Part shown: in pieces, positions 1-9,093 of the stretch
How positions within the stretch are numbered: the stretch's first letter is position 1
Layout: every line of letters begins with the position of its first letter
Source of the DNA: Balneolaceae bacterium
Lineage (GTDB): Bacteria > Bacteroidota > Rhodothermia > Balneolales > Balneolaceae
Assembly (NCBI GenBank): GCA_034521445.1
Contig: JAXHMM010000005.1
Location: 248,001 to 312,000, forward strand
Length of the DNA: 64,000 nucleotides
Reading direction: 5' to 3'
Notes under the pieces: model-generated
Told to the model about the DNA's origin: nothing
Seen by the model: the letters and a program-made list of their open reading frames with translations, nothing else
The model's database searches: none
Translations under genes and position numbers: made by a program

Positions 1-27
1 GCTCCGAACTCTGACCCGAACGGTGAC

Positions 28-1203
28 ATGGACATCGACGAACTGGCCGGGCGCCTCGCCCCCCACTATTCGCACTTCGACGTGGCCGACCGCCTGCTTT
101 TTACCGGCCACTCCCACCAGGCCTGGCCCGATGCGGCCCGCGAGGGACTACTGGAGGCCTGGGAGGCCGCCGCGGGGGAGGTGGACGCCAAGTGGGAACG
201 CGCCTTCGAAAAGGTGGACGTGCTCCGCGGCTACCTGCGCGACTGGTACGACGATCCTGACGGGCTCTGGTGCCGGGGCGAGAACACCCACACGCTGCTG
301 GTCTCCTGGCTGTCGGCCCTCGACCTGCCCTCCAATCCGCGGGTGGTGACCACCGATGCCGAATTCCACTCCATGGCCCGCCAGCTCAAGCGCCTGGAGG
401 AGGAGGGCGTGACGGTGGACCGTGCGAAGGCCGACCCCGACAGCCTGGTGCGCCAGCTCGGGAAGCTGCTCGAGCGCCCCGCGGCCGCCCTCATGCTCTC
501 GCGGGTCTGGTTCGAAAGCGCGGTGGTAAACCGGCGCCTCCCCGAAATCGCCGCCCTCGCCCGGGAGCGCGGAGTGCCCCTGCTGGTGGACGACTACCAC
601 GGCACCAACGTGGTGCCCCTCTCACTGCGGGAGGCGGGCATGGAAGACTGCTATCTGCTGGTGGGCGGCTACAAATACCTGCAGTGGGGAGAGGGCAACT
701 GTTTCCTGCGCTACCCGACCGGCTGTGGGCTGCGTCCCGTAGTCACCGGCTGGTTCGCCGACTTCGGCTCCCTGGACCGCCCGCAGGAGGGTCCGGTGGC
801 CTACGGGGAAGAGCACATGCGTTTCGCCAGCGGCACCTTCGACCCCGCCCCGGTCTTCCGCGCGGCGGCGGTGGTGGAATTCTTCCGGGCGCAGGGACTC
901 ACCCCGCAGGTGCTGCGGCGGCAGTACCGGGCGCAGGTGGGCCTGCTGCGGGAGTGTTTCAGGGAGACCGGCCTCAACCCGGATAGCATCCGCCTGCTCC
1001 ACGAACGTCCCCTGGACCAGACGGGCGGCTTCCTGGCCCTGCAGGCCCCGCGGGCACGGGAGATTCGCGCGGAGCTGATGCGCCGGGGCGTCTGGACCGA
1101 CGCCCGCGGAGAGGTGCTGCGCATGGGACCCGCACCCTATACCACATCAGATCAGATCCGTGAGGCCGTGGGGCTCCTGGCCGAGGCGGTACGCAGCCTC
1201 TGA
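28..1203 (+). CDS. Kynureninase-like PLP-dependent enzyme
   Basis: This 391-residue protein looks like a fold-type I pyridoxal-phosphate enzyme of the kynureninase / class V aminotransferase group. The cofactor signature is visible: acidic residues D188-D189 in VDDYHGTN, where the family keeps the Asp that contacts the pyridine nitrogen, followed 28 residues later by the likely Schiff-base lysine K216 in GGYKYLQWGEGN. The spacing and the Y-K-Y-L context resemble kynureninases, but no other tryptophan-degradation gene is nearby, so the substrate is unknown. The ATG at 28 is the first in-frame start in the window. Only 27 bases precede it, so it may be the last gene of an operon that begins outside. 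The reading frame is intact. Confidence 0.75.
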   Translation: MDIDELAGRLAPHYSHFDVADRLLFTGHSHQAWPDAAREGLLEAWEAAAGEVDAKWERAFEKVDVLRGYLRDWYDDPDGLWCRGENTHTLLVSWLSALDLPSNPRVVTTDAEFHSMARQLKRLEEEGVTVDRAKADPDSLVRQLGKLLERPAAALMLSRVWFESAVVNRRLPEIAALARERGVPLLVDDYHGTNVVPLSLREAGMEDCYLLVGGYKYLQWGEGNCFLRYPTGCGLRPVVTGWFADFGSLDRPQEGPVAYGEEHMRFASGTFDPAPVFRAAAVVEFFRAQGLTPQVLRRQYRAQVGLLRECFRETGLNPDSIRLLHERPLDQTGGFLALQAPRAREIRAELMRRGVWTDARGEVLRMGPAPYTTSDQIREAVGLLAEAVRSL

Positions 1204-1231
1204 AGGCCGCTCGTCGGAGCTGGCGTAAGGC

Positions 1232-1247
1232 CCCGCCCGCTGGCGGG
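1232..1247. terminator. GC-rich hairpin after the PLP-enzyme gene
   Basis: CCCGCC, a CGCT loop and GGCGGG form a perfect six-base-pair hairpin 28 bases after the stop codon of the PLP enzyme. No T-run follows, so an intrinsic terminator is only possible, not clear. Confidence 0.3.
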
Positions 1248-1319
1248 TCTACCCCGTACGCGGCATGGAGGAAGAGCGCATATTTTACTTATATTGTTCC
1301 CCGTCCGTGCAGCGGACAC

Positions 1320-1403
1320 GCCAGCATCGCCGGCTGGCATGCAGCCCGCAGCCTTTTTGAATTACGGGTGACACCGGGCTGTCACCAACGCCCCGTATCT
1401 TGC
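1320..1403 (+). promoter_or_regulatory. recA upstream region with inverted repeats
   Basis: Between the PLP enzyme and recA lie a hairpin GCCAGC/GCTGGC (1320-1338) and a perfect 7-bp inverted repeat GGTGACA-N6-TGTCACC (1367-1386). Ten bases further is TATCTTGC (1396-1403), which resembles the FCB -7 element TAnnTTTG and sits about 47 bases before the recA ATG. No good -33 TTTG was found at the usual distance. The inverted repeat is placed where a repressor such as LexA could act, but it does not match a LexA box I know. Confidence 0.4.
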
Positions 1404-1449
1404 AGGCGTCACCCCAAACGAGCAACGCAACCGTTCAACCACTTTCGCT

Positions 1450-2526
1450 ATGTCAGAGAAAAAGGACCGGGAAAAAGCCCTGGAAATGGCCATCGGCCAG
1501 ATTGAGAAACAGCACGGCAAGGGAACCATCATGCGCCTGGGCGACGAGGCCAGCCGCAACGTGGAGGCCATCTCCACCGGTTCCATCATGATAGACTATG
1601 CCTTGGGCGTGGGCGGCATCCCCCGGGGCCGCGTCACCGAGATTTACGGACCGGAGGCCAGTGGCAAGACCACCCTGGCCATGCACGTGATTGCCGAGGC
1701 CCAGAAAGCCGGGGGCTACGCCGCCTTCATTGATGCCGAGCACGCATTCGATCCCAAATACGCCAAAAATCTGGGCATCAACACCGACGAGCTGCTCGTC
1801 TCCCAGCCCGACAGCGGGGAGCAGGCCCTGGAGATCATGGAGACGCTGATCCGCTCTGCCGCCCTCGATGTGGTGGCCATCGACTCGGTGGCCGCCCTGG
1901 TGCCCCGCGCCGAGCTGGAGGGCGAGATGGGCGACGCGCACGTGGGTCTGCAGGCCCGCCTCATGTCGCAGGCCCTGCGCAAGATCACCGGCATCGTCAG
2001 CAAAACGCGAACTTCCTGCATCTTTATCAACCAGATCCGCGAGAAAATCGGCGTGATGTTCGGCAATCCCGAAACCACCAGCGGCGGACGCGCCCTGAAA
2101 TTCTACTCTTCGGTACGCATCGACATCCGCCGAATCGGCTCCATCAAGCAGGGCGACGACGTGGTGGGCAACCGCACCAAGGTCAAGATCGTCAAGAACA
2201 AGGTGGCCCCGCCCTTCAAACAGGTGGAGTTCAACATCATCTACGGCAAGGGCATCTCCAGGATGGCTGAGATCCTCGACCTGGCCGTGGAGTTCGACAT
2301 TATCCAGAAGCGGGGCAGCTGGTACCGCTACGACGGGGAGCCTATCGGCCAGGGCACTGACAACGCCATCGAGTTCCTGGAGTCCGACCCCGAGATCACC
2401 GATAAAATCGAGAAGCAGGTGCGCCGCGAGATTGACCCCGATCAGCAGGCCGAAGAGGAAAAGGCTGAAGGAAACGGGGAGGAAGGAGAAAACGGCGGCA
2501 ATGGCGACGACGGGGATGACGACTAG
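1450..2526 (+). CDS. recA: Recombinase RecA
   Basis: RecA forms ATP-dependent filaments on single-stranded DNA, catalyses strand exchange and triggers LexA self-cleavage. The 358-residue protein has the Walker A motif GPEASGKTT at residues 67-75, the usual N-terminal segment with [15 protein letters not shown], the invariant [18 protein letters not shown] region with [12 protein letters not shown], and a Glu/Asp-rich C-terminal tail (about residues 330-358) typical of the family. Length matches bacterial RecA. The ATG at 1450 gives the standard N-terminus. recX starts two bases after the stop, so the two genes are very probably co-transcribed. Confidence 0.98.
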   Translation: MSEKKDREKALEMAIGQIEKQHGKGTIMRLGDEASRNVEAISTGSIMIDYALGVGGIPRGRVTEIYGPEASGKTTLAMHVIAEAQKAGGYAAFIDAEHAFDPKYAKNLGINTDELLVSQPDSGEQALEIMETLIRSAALDVVAIDSVAALVPRAELEGEMGDAHVGLQARLMSQALRKITGIVSKTRTSCIFINQIREKIGVMFGNPETTSGGRALKFYSSVRIDIRRIGSIKQGDDVVGNRTKVKIVKNKVAPPFKQVEFNIIYGKGISRMAEILDLAVEFDIIQKRGSWYRYDGEPIGQGTDNAIEFLESDPEITDKIEKQVRREIDPDQQAEEEKAEGNGEEGENGGNGDDGDDD

Positions 2527-2528
2527 CG

Positions 2529-3197
2529 GTGAAGGAGGAGATTCCGGCTGAACTCCCGGGGCCCATCACCGAGATCCGGCCCCAAAAGAAAAGCAGCGAA
2601 CGTTATTCGCTCTTCGTAGGGGAGGCCTTCGTCATCGGCCTGTCGGGTGACACCCTGCTGGAGTTCGGCCTCAAGAAGGGCGACCTCCTCACGCCCGAAC
2701 TCTGGCGGCGGCTGCGCGAGGCCGAGGGGCGCGGCGCCGTCAAGTCGTACATGGTCCGCATGCTCGGCCGCCGCGACCACGCCCGCCGGGAACTGTCCGA
2801 CAAGGCGCGCCGCAAGGACCTCAACCACGCCTTTATCGACGACGTGCTCGACGAGCTGGAACGCAAGGGCTACCTGGACGACCGCGCCTTCGCCGTCTCC
2901 TTCGCCCGCGACAAGTACGAGCTGAACCGCTGGGGACCCTCCAAAATCCGCGCCCACCTGCGCAAGAAAGGCATAGGACGCGCCGACGCCGACCGCGCCC
3001 TCGAAGAGGTCTTCGAGGAGGCCGATCTGCAGGCGGCGCTGCGCGGGCTGGTCGAAAAGCGCCGCAGGCACTTCTTGCGGGAGGAGGACCCCTTTAAGAG
3101 AAAGAAGAAAATATTTGATTATCTTGCCCGCAAAGGCTTCCGGGCCGGCAGCATCCACGCCTGCCTGGACGAGCTGACAAAGCTGGTGTCGGAATGA
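2529..3197 (+). CDS. recX: Regulatory protein RecX
   Basis: RecX binds RecA filaments and limits recombinase activity. The 222-residue protein is rich in Arg/Lys and helical, with the family core (LGRRDHARRELSDKA, then a segment ending ERKGYLDDRAFAVSFARDK) and the repeated three-helix modules. The GTG at 2529 is used because no ATG exists before the conserved core and because it lies two bases after the recA stop. The stop overlaps the next start in an ATGA arrangement. Gene order recA-recX is common in bacteria and supports the call. Confidence 0.9.
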   Translation: MKEEIPAELPGPITEIRPQKKSSERYSLFVGEAFVIGLSGDTLLEFGLKKGDLLTPELWRRLREAEGRGAVKSYMVRMLGRRDHARRELSDKARRKDLNHAFIDDVLDELERKGYLDDRAFAVSFARDKYELNRWGPSKIRAHLRKKGIGRADADRALEEVFEEADLQAALRGLVEKRRRHFLREEDPFKRKKKIFDYLARKGFRAGSIHACLDELTKLVSE

Positions 3198-4258
3198 AAA
3201 ACATCACTCTCGAAAAGGTCGTACGCTCCATCCTGGCGCTGGCCGGGATTGTGGTGCTGGGCATGGTGCTCTACAACTTTGGTGTGCTGGTGGGCTACGC
3301 CGTCATCGCCATGATCTTCAGCTACATCCTCGACCCGGTAGTCAACCGCATGCAGACGGCCGGCATGAACCGCACCGTTGCCATCACCCTTGCCATGCTG
3401 GGTGTTGGACTCATCCTGGTCTGGATCTCCACCAATATCATCCCGGTCATCGGCAACCAGATGGTGGAGCTGGCCGCCCAGCTCAACATCCAGAATATAC
3501 AGACCATCGCCCAGCAGGTAGAAAACCGCCTGGTGGCACAGTTCTCCTTTCTGCCTGACCGTTTTCTAAGCGACAACATTACCGACGTGCTCCGCGAGCT
3601 TTTCACCGTGGGCGAGGTGCCGGCCGCCGTCGGCAACCTCATCGGCATTTTCACCAACCTCTTTGCCGCCTCCCTTATCATCCCCTTCGCCACCTTCTTT
3701 TTCCTGAAGGACGGCTCGAAGATACGGCGCGACATCCTCTCGCTGGTGCCCAACAAGTACTTTGAAACCACGCTCAGCCTGGTGGACAAGATCGAGGCGC
3801 GGCTGGGCCACTACTTCCGCACCGTCATGCTGCAGAGCGTGCTGGTGGCCCTGACCTCCTTCCTGGGACTCACCATCGCAGGGCTCAACAACTCTCTCTC
3901 GGTAGGCATCGCCGTAGGCGTGGCCAACACCATTCCCTACTTCGGACCGGTTATCGGCTACTTCCTTTCGGCTGTGGTCTCCATTATCGAGGTGGGCGAC
4001 TTCTCGCTGGTGCTGCCCTGCGTGCTGGCCATCCTCTGCGTACAGATCCTGGACAACGTGGTCTTCCAGCCCATGCTCTTCTCCCGCTCGGCCGACATGC
4101 ACCCGGTGGCCATCCTCTTCATCATCATGATCGGGGCGGAGGTGGCCGGCATCCTGGGCATGCTCATCGCCATCCCCATCGCCACTATGGTCAAGATCAC
4201 CATCAACCAGGTGCGCTGGAGCCTCAACAACTACTACGTCTTCCGCACGGGCGGCTGA
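3194..4258 (+). CDS. AI-2E family (PerM-like) permease
   Basis: A 354-residue polytopic inner-membrane protein with about eight hydrophobic segments: two near the N-terminus (residues 8-45), one at 60-85, then a cluster from about 155 to 335. The family signature region is seen as GVANTIPYFGPVIGYFLSAVVSI followed by DNVVFQPMLFSRS and HPVAILFIIMIGAEVAGILGMLIAIP, quoted here in pieces because conservation is strongest there. AI-2E proteins are reported as exporters of small solutes, including sodium/proton antiport and autoinducer-2; the substrate cannot be read here. It overlaps recX by four bases (ATGA), making it the third gene of the recA operon. Confidence 0.88.
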   Translation: MKNITLEKVVRSILALAGIVVLGMVLYNFGVLVGYAVIAMIFSYILDPVVNRMQTAGMNRTVAITLAMLGVGLILVWISTNIIPVIGNQMVELAAQLNIQNIQTIAQQVENRLVAQFSFLPDRFLSDNITDVLRELFTVGEVPAAVGNLIGIFTNLFAASLIIPFATFFFLKDGSKIRRDILSLVPNKYFETTLSLVDKIEARLGHYFRTVMLQSVLVALTSFLGLTIAGLNNSLSVGIAVGVANTIPYFGPVIGYFLSAVVSIIEVGDFSLVLPCVLAILCVQILDNVVFQPMLFSRSADMHPVAILFIIMIGAEVAGILGMLIAIPIATMVKITINQVRWSLNNYYVFRTGG

Positions 4259-4269
4259 CCGCCTGCGGG

Positions 4270-4284
4270 CGGGGCGAGGCCCCG
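4270..4284 (+). terminator. Probable terminator of the recA operon
   Basis: CGGGGC-GAG-GCCCCG is a perfect six-base-pair stem with a three-base loop, 12 bases after the permease stop, followed by a T-rich stretch (attctcttcactatttt). It precedes purN, so it probably ends the recA-recX-permease transcript. Confidence 0.5.
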
Positions 4285-4352
4285 ATTCTCTTCACTATTT
4301 TCCTTATCTTCCTGCTGAACCGAAACGCCCGAACATCTCACCTACCGCGGAC

Positions 4353-4988
4353 GTGCCCAGCATCGTCGTTTTTGCCTCCGGCTCAGGCTCCAATTTCCAG
4401 GCCGTCATCGACGCCGCCCGAAGCGGACGCATCCCCGCCTCCGTCGCCGGACTGATCACCGACCGGGAGGGTATCCGCGCCATTGAACGGGCACGGGAGG
4501 CAGGGATTCCCGTGCGTGTCATCCCCCCCGGCGAACAACCCGGCAGACAAAACTTCGCCGGGGCCCTGCTCGACGCCCTCAATACCTGGAAGCCCGACCT
4601 GGTGGTGCTGGCCGGTTACCTGCGCAGAATTCCACCCTCGGTCATCCGCCGCTATCCCGGGCGCATCATCAACATTCATCCGGCCCTGCTGCCCGACTTC
4701 GGCGGGGAGGGCTTCTACGGCATGCGCGTGCACCGCGCCGTCCTGGAGGCGGGCCGTGAGACATCCGGGTGCACTGTCCACCGGGTGACCGAGAACTACG
4801 ACGAGGGACCCATCCTGGAGCAGGTAACCGTACCCGTGCACCCCTGCGATACCCCCGAGACACTGGCCGCCCGCGTGCTGGAAAAAGAGCACGAACTGCT
4901 GCCCCGTGTAATCCGCAATCTGCTGGAGGGTGAGCGTTCCTCCGCGTCCGGCAATTCCGCAGCCCCCTCATCTCAATCCCAATCCTGA
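4353..4988 (+). CDS. purN: Phosphoribosylglycinamide formyltransferase (GART)
   Basis: PurN transfers a formyl group from 10-formyltetrahydrofolate to GAR in purine synthesis. The 211-residue protein starts with the family signature IVVFASGSGSNFQAVIDA and carries the catalytic triad N107 and H109 (in INIHPALLPDF) and D150 (in ENYDEGPI), equivalent to N106/H108/D144 of the E. coli enzyme. A GTG at 4353 gives the correct N-terminus. The last 20 residues (SASGNSAAPSSQSQS) are a low-complexity extension. It lies 12 bases before purH, so the two purine genes form an operon. Confidence 0.95.
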   Translation: MPSIVVFASGSGSNFQAVIDAARSGRIPASVAGLITDREGIRAIERAREAGIPVRVIPPGEQPGRQNFAGALLDALNTWKPDLVVLAGYLRRIPPSVIRRYPGRIINIHPALLPDFGGEGFYGMRVHRAVLEAGRETSGCTVHRVTENYDEGPILEQVTVPVHPCDTPETLAARVLEKEHELLPRVIRNLLEGERSSASGNSAAPSSQSQS

Positions 4989-5000
4989 TCCCCGACGCCC

Positions 5001-6575
5001 TTGGCTCTCCAACCCCTGGAATCCCTCCCCGAAACGCCCCTCACCCCCAAACGCGCCCTGGTCTCGGTATCCGACAAGCGCGGGCTGGAGTCTCTGGCCC
5101 GCGCCCTGCACGCCGCGGGCGTGGAGATCATCTCAACCGGCGGCACCGCCGCCCGCATTCGCGAGCTGGACATCCCGGTCACCGGCGTCTCCGAGCTTAC
5201 CGGCTTCCCGGAGTGCCTGGACGGCCGCGTGAAGACGCTCCATCCGAAGGTGCACGCCGGCGTGCTCGCGCGCACCTCCCACGCACCCGATCGGGAGGAG
5301 CTCGCCCGGTTGGACATCGAACCCATCGAACTGGTGGCCGTCAACCTCTACCCCTTCGGGGAAACGGTGGCACGCGACGGAGTCGGCCCCGCCGAGGCTA
5401 CCGAGCATATTGACATAGGCGGACCCACCCTGATCAGGGCGGCCGCCAAGAATTTCGCCCACGTGGCCGTGCTCACCTCCCCCGACCACTATGCCTCCCT
5501 CATCGAAGAGCTCCAGGCGGACGGCACCGTTTCCTTCAGGCTGCGCCGCAAACTGGCCCTTGAGGCTTTCAACCACACCGCCGCATACGACGCCCGCATC
5601 GCCGGCTGGTTCAGCGGCTACTGCGGGGAGGAGGTGCCCTCCCGGCTCCATCTCTCGCTGCCGCACTCCCAGGAGCTTCGCTACGGAGAGAACCCGCACC
5701 AGAAGGCCGCGGTCTACGGGAAACAGAATCGCCATATCGACTGCTTCCACGGCAAACAGCTCAGCTACAACAACCTGCTGGACGTAGATGCCGCACTCAA
5801 TCTCATGGCCGATTTCGGGGAGGCAGGTCCCACCTGCGCCATCTTCAAACACACGGTTCCCTGCGGAGTGGCCTCCGCCGGCACCCTGCGGGAGGCGTGG
5901 TCCCGCGCCTTCGCCACCGACACGCAGTCGCCCTACGGAGGCATCGTGGCGGTGAACCGACCCATCGACCGGGAGACCGCCGAAGCGATTGACGAAATCT
6001 TCACCGAAATTGTGCTGGCCCCCTCCTTCGAGGACGAGGCCCTGGAGCTTCTCACCGAAAAGAAGAACCGCCGCCTCATCCGCATCACGGAACCGGTGGA
6101 CCACACCGGGGTCCGTCAGGTGCGCTCCATCTTCGGGGGCGCCCTGGCCCAGGAGCCCGACCACGGCCCCATCCGCTATGAAAATTACGAGGTGGTTACC
6201 AAACGCCGTCCCACGGAAGAAGAGGTCGAAAACCTGCTTTTCGCCTGGAAGGTGGTCAAGCATGTGAAGTCCAATGCCATCGTCTACGCCCGCGGGGGAC
6301 AGACCCTGGGTATAGGCAGCGGACAGACCAGCCGGGTGGAATCCTCCAAAATTGCCATCGCCAAAGCACGCGAGGAGGGCCTCTCCCTGGAGGGCAGCGC
6401 CATCGCCTCCGATGCCTTTTTCCCCTTCGCCGACGGCGTGGAGGCGGCCGCCGAAGCCGGGGCCGAATCGGTCATTCAGCCCGGCGGAAGCATTCGCGAC
6501 GAGAAGGTGATCGAGGCCGCCGACCGCCACGGCATGGCCATGGTATTCACCGGCATGCGCCATTTCCGCCACTAA
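5001..6575 (+). CDS. purH: Bifunctional AICAR transformylase / IMP cyclohydrolase
   Basis: PurH carries out the last two steps of IMP synthesis. The 524-residue length matches the family. The N-terminal MGS-like cyclohydrolase domain (residues about 10-160) shows [21 protein letters not shown] and [13 protein letters not shown]; the C-terminal transformylase domain has [15 protein letters not shown] and the [10 protein letters not shown] block that holds the catalytic Lys-His pair. The start is taken as TTG at 5001, since no ATG or GTG lies between the purN stop and the conserved N-terminus. The frame is intact. Confidence 0.96.
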   Translation: MALQPLESLPETPLTPKRALVSVSDKRGLESLARALHAAGVEIISTGGTAARIRELDIPVTGVSELTGFPECLDGRVKTLHPKVHAGVLARTSHAPDREELARLDIEPIELVAVNLYPFGETVARDGVGPAEATEHIDIGGPTLIRAAAKNFAHVAVLTSPDHYASLIEELQADGTVSFRLRRKLALEAFNHTAAYDARIAGWFSGYCGEEVPSRLHLSLPHSQELRYGENPHQKAAVYGKQNRHIDCFHGKQLSYNNLLDVDAALNLMADFGEAGPTCAIFKHTVPCGVASAGTLREAWSRAFATDTQSPYGGIVAVNRPIDRETAEAIDEIFTEIVLAPSFEDEALELLTEKKNRRLIRITEPVDHTGVRQVRSIFGGALAQEPDHGPIRYENYEVVTKRRPTEEEVENLLFAWKVVKHVKSNAIVYARGGQTLGIGSGQTSRVESSKIAIAKAREEGLSLEGSAIASDAFFPFADGVEAAAEAGAESVIQPGGSIRDEKVIEAADRHGMAMVFTGMRHFRH

Positions 6576-6619
6576 TCCTCAGGCCCTGCAGAATGAGTCC
6601 TTAATTCGCAAATAGATTA

Positions 6620-6653
6620 ACAATATTGTATTTTCAATCTGCCGTTTCGGCAG
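6620..6653 (+). promoter_or_regulatory. mreB leader: palindrome, -7 element and hairpin
   Basis: A perfect 10-bp palindrome ACAATATTGT (6620-6629) overlaps TATTTTCA (6629-6636), a fair match to the FCB -7 element, with TTCG 20 bases upstream of it. Three bases later CTGCCG-TTT-CGGCAG (6639-6653) forms a perfect hairpin in what would be the mreB 5' leader. The ribosome-binding site AAGAAGGAG is at 6683-6691. Confidence 0.4.
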
Positions 6654-6693
6654 GCAACCGAATCCACACATCGCGCACCCCAAGAAGGAGACC

Positions 6694-7749
6694 ATGCAGA
6701 CTACCGAGGCCACCGATAACCAAAGCCAGAAAAAGAAGGGCGGGCTCTTCGACTGGCTCTATACCGACATCGCCATCGACCTGGGCACCGCCAACACCCT
6801 GATCTACTCGCGCGATGAAGGCATCGTACTCAACGAACCCTCCATCGTGGCCCTCAACATGCAGAACGAGCCGGTGGCTACCGGACACGAGGCGCGCCTC
6901 ATGCACGAGAAGACCCACAAGAACATCCGCACGGTTCGTCCCCTGCGCGACGGGGTGATCGCCGATTTCGAGGTGGCCGAGCAGATGATCCGGGGCATGA
7001 TCAAGAAGGTACAGATGAAGTGGTATTCCAGCACCCGCAAGATGGTGGTCTGCGTTCCCAGCGGCATCACCGAGGTGGAGCGGCGCGCGGTGCGCGACAG
7101 CGCCGAACACGCCGGCGCCAAGGAGGTCTACCTGGTGGACGAGCCGATGGCCGCCGCCATCGGCATAGGCCTCAACGTCCATGAGCCCATCGGCAACATG
7201 ATTGTGGATATCGGCGGGGGCACCACAGAAATAGCCGTCATCGCCCTCTCGGGCATCGTCTACGCACAGTCGGTGCGCCTTGGCGGAGATGAACTGAACG
7301 AGGACATCATCAACTATTTCCGGCGCAACCACAACCTGCTGATCGGCGAGCGTACGGCCGAAAGCATCAAGTGCGAGATCGGTTCGGCGGCCCCGCTGGA
7401 CGAGGAGCTGGAGAGCGTGACCAAGGGACGCGACCTGGTTAACGGCGTGCCACGCACGCGTCATGTTACTTCCAAGGACGTGCGCGAGGCCATCTCCGAA
7501 TCGGTAAACACCATCGTGGAATCCATCACCAAGTCCCTCGAACAGACCCCGCCCGAGCTCTCGGCCGACATCCTCGACCGCGGCATTATGCTCACTGGAG
7601 GAGGCGCCCTGCTGAAGAATCTGGACAAACTCATCATGGAGACCACCGACCTCCCCGTACACATTGCCGAAGATCCACTTACGGCGGTGGTGCGCGGCAC
7701 GGGCGCCATCCTCGAGGATCTCGACTACTATCGAACCGTCATTACCTGA
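6694..7749 (+). CDS. mreB: Rod-shape determining actin MreB
   Basis: MreB is the bacterial actin that polymerises under the inner membrane and guides side-wall peptidoglycan synthesis. The 351-residue protein has the phosphate-1 motif IAIDLGTANTLIY near residue 27, connecting motifs around VPSGITEVERRAV and the phosphate-2 motif MIVDIGGGTTEIAVIAL, and the adenosine motif GIMLTGGGALLKNL near the C-terminus. An N-terminal extension of about 25 Lys/Gln-rich residues precedes the core. An AAGAAGGAG Shine-Dalgarno site directly upstream supports the ATG at 6694. It heads a five-gene elongasome operon. Confidence 0.97.
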   Translation: MQTTEATDNQSQKKKGGLFDWLYTDIAIDLGTANTLIYSRDEGIVLNEPSIVALNMQNEPVATGHEARLMHEKTHKNIRTVRPLRDGVIADFEVAEQMIRGMIKKVQMKWYSSTRKMVVCVPSGITEVERRAVRDSAEHAGAKEVYLVDEPMAAAIGIGLNVHEPIGNMIVDIGGGTTEIAVIALSGIVYAQSVRLGGDELNEDIINYFRRNHNLLIGERTAESIKCEIGSAAPLDEELESVTKGRDLVNGVPRTRHVTSKDVREAISESVNTIVESITKSLEQTPPELSADILDRGIMLTGGGALLKNLDKLIMETTDLPVHIAEDPLTAVVRGTGAILEDLDYYRTVIT

Positions 7750-7765
7750 AACCCCTCCCACGTGA

Positions 7766-8617
7766 ATGCGCTTCCGACTCCCACGCATATCCGACGCTAA
7801 GGACCACATCCTGGCGGCTGTGCTGCTGGTACTCGCCTCAGCCCTGATGCTGGGACGCTACCAGGGGGGCATCGACAACCTGCGCAAAGTCTCCATCACC
7901 CTCTTTTCCTACCTGGAGGAGCCCCTTTCCAACATACGGGTCTACCGGCAGGCCTTGAAGACCAACGCCTACCTGCGCAAGCAGAACGTGCTGCTGCAGG
8001 ACGAGGTAAGCCGCCTGCGCGCCGCCGGGCAGCGCAACGAGGAGCTGCGTTCCCTGCTCAACTTCCAAAGCGAAAGCACCCTGCAGATGGAGCCTGTGCG
8101 CGTGGTGGCCAAAGAGATTAACCAGATCAATAATTTCCTGACGGTGGACGCCGGCGCAGAAGCCGACATCGAGGTGGGCATGCCCATGGTGGCGGCCGAC
8201 GGACTGGTGGGCAAGGTGATCCTCACCTCCGGCTCCTACGCCCAGGTCATGCCCTTCTACAATTCCGCCTTCAGGGTCAGCGCCAGGCTGCTGCGTTCCA
8301 GTCAGCCCGGCATCGTCTCCTGGGAGGGTACCAGCGGCATTGCCATGGGCGAACTGGTGCTCAACTACGTGCCCCAGACCGTGCCGGTGGACACCGGTGA
8401 GGTGGTGGTCACCTCGGGCTTCAGCAATCAGTTTCCTGCCGACATTCCCATAGGCCGGGTGATACGCACCGAGCCCCTGGAGGGCAGGGAGACCCAGCGC
8501 ATCTATCTGCGGCCCTACGTGGACATACGTCCCCTGGCCGAAGGTTTCCTGGTGCGCTTCACGCCGGACACCACCATCTCAAACCTGAACGAGGCCTACC
8601 GGGAGATGTTTGAATGA
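7766..8617 (+). CDS. mreC: Rod-shape determining protein MreC
   Basis: MreC is a bitopic periplasmic scaffold that activates the PBP2-RodA complex. The 283-residue protein has one N-terminal membrane segment (about residues 12-30, HILAAVLLVLASALMLGRY), a coiled-coil stretch (about 60-95) and the beta-barrel core with DAGAEADIEVGMPMV and VVTSGFSNQFPADIPIG motifs. It starts 16 bases after mreB and overlaps mreD by ATGA. Confidence 0.93.
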   Translation: MRFRLPRISDAKDHILAAVLLVLASALMLGRYQGGIDNLRKVSITLFSYLEEPLSNIRVYRQALKTNAYLRKQNVLLQDEVSRLRAAGQRNEELRSLLNFQSESTLQMEPVRVVAKEINQINNFLTVDAGAEADIEVGMPMVAADGLVGKVILTSGSYAQVMPFYNSAFRVSARLLRSSQPGIVSWEGTSGIAMGELVLNYVPQTVPVDTGEVVVTSGFSNQFPADIPIGRVIRTEPLEGRETQRIYLRPYVDIRPLAEGFLVRFTPDTTISNLNEAYREMFE

Positions 8618-9084
8618 GCGGAAAGCAGATTAAGCAGATAGCGCTGGGACTTGGCATGGTGGCGGTGCAGGTGATGCTCTTCCGCCATCTCAAAATCCTG
8701 GACATGCAGCCCGACCTGGTGCTGGTGTTCCTGCTCTGGTACATGAGCCGCGCCGACCGGACCTCCGCTATTCTTATGGGTGCACTGCTGGGACTTACCC
8801 AGGACGCCATGATGGATCTCTGGGGACTAAATATGTTCTCCAAAACGTTTATAGCCTTTGCGGGACACAACCTATTGCCAGGCGGCAGCGAGACCCGCCT
8901 GCTGCTGAACCAGGTGGCCCTGACCGTCCTGATCGCCGCCCTTGCCCACAACCTGGTCTTCCTGGGACTGAATTGGGTCGTCGATATCTACTCCGGGGAG
9001 TTCATATTCTGGCGCCACTGGCTGGGCAGCAGTGTCTACACGGCCGCGCTGGCGGGCTTTATTCACCTGTTCCGCACCCGATAA
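8614..9084 (+). CDS. mreD: Rod-shape determining protein MreD
   Basis: MreD is a small polytopic inner-membrane partner of MreC. The 156 residues contain about five hydrophobic segments, a first one with a QVMLFRHLKILDMQPDL pattern typical of MreD, and a GLTQDAMMDLWGLNMF region. The start codon overlaps the mreC stop, and the PBP2 gene follows after nine bases, so the position within the operon supports the identification more strongly than sequence alone. Confidence 0.88.
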   Translation: MSGKQIKQIALGLGMVAVQVMLFRHLKILDMQPDLVLVFLLWYMSRADRTSAILMGALLGLTQDAMMDLWGLNMFSKTFIAFAGHNLLPGGSETRLLLNQVALTVLIAALAHNLVFLGLNWVVDIYSGEFIFWRHWLGSSVYTAALAGFIHLFRTR

Positions 9085-9093
9085 GATATTCTC

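Noticed and set aside
5133-6572. A 479-codon frame antisense to purH
   Set aside because: purH is complete and conserved on the plus strand; the antisense product has no recognisable motif.
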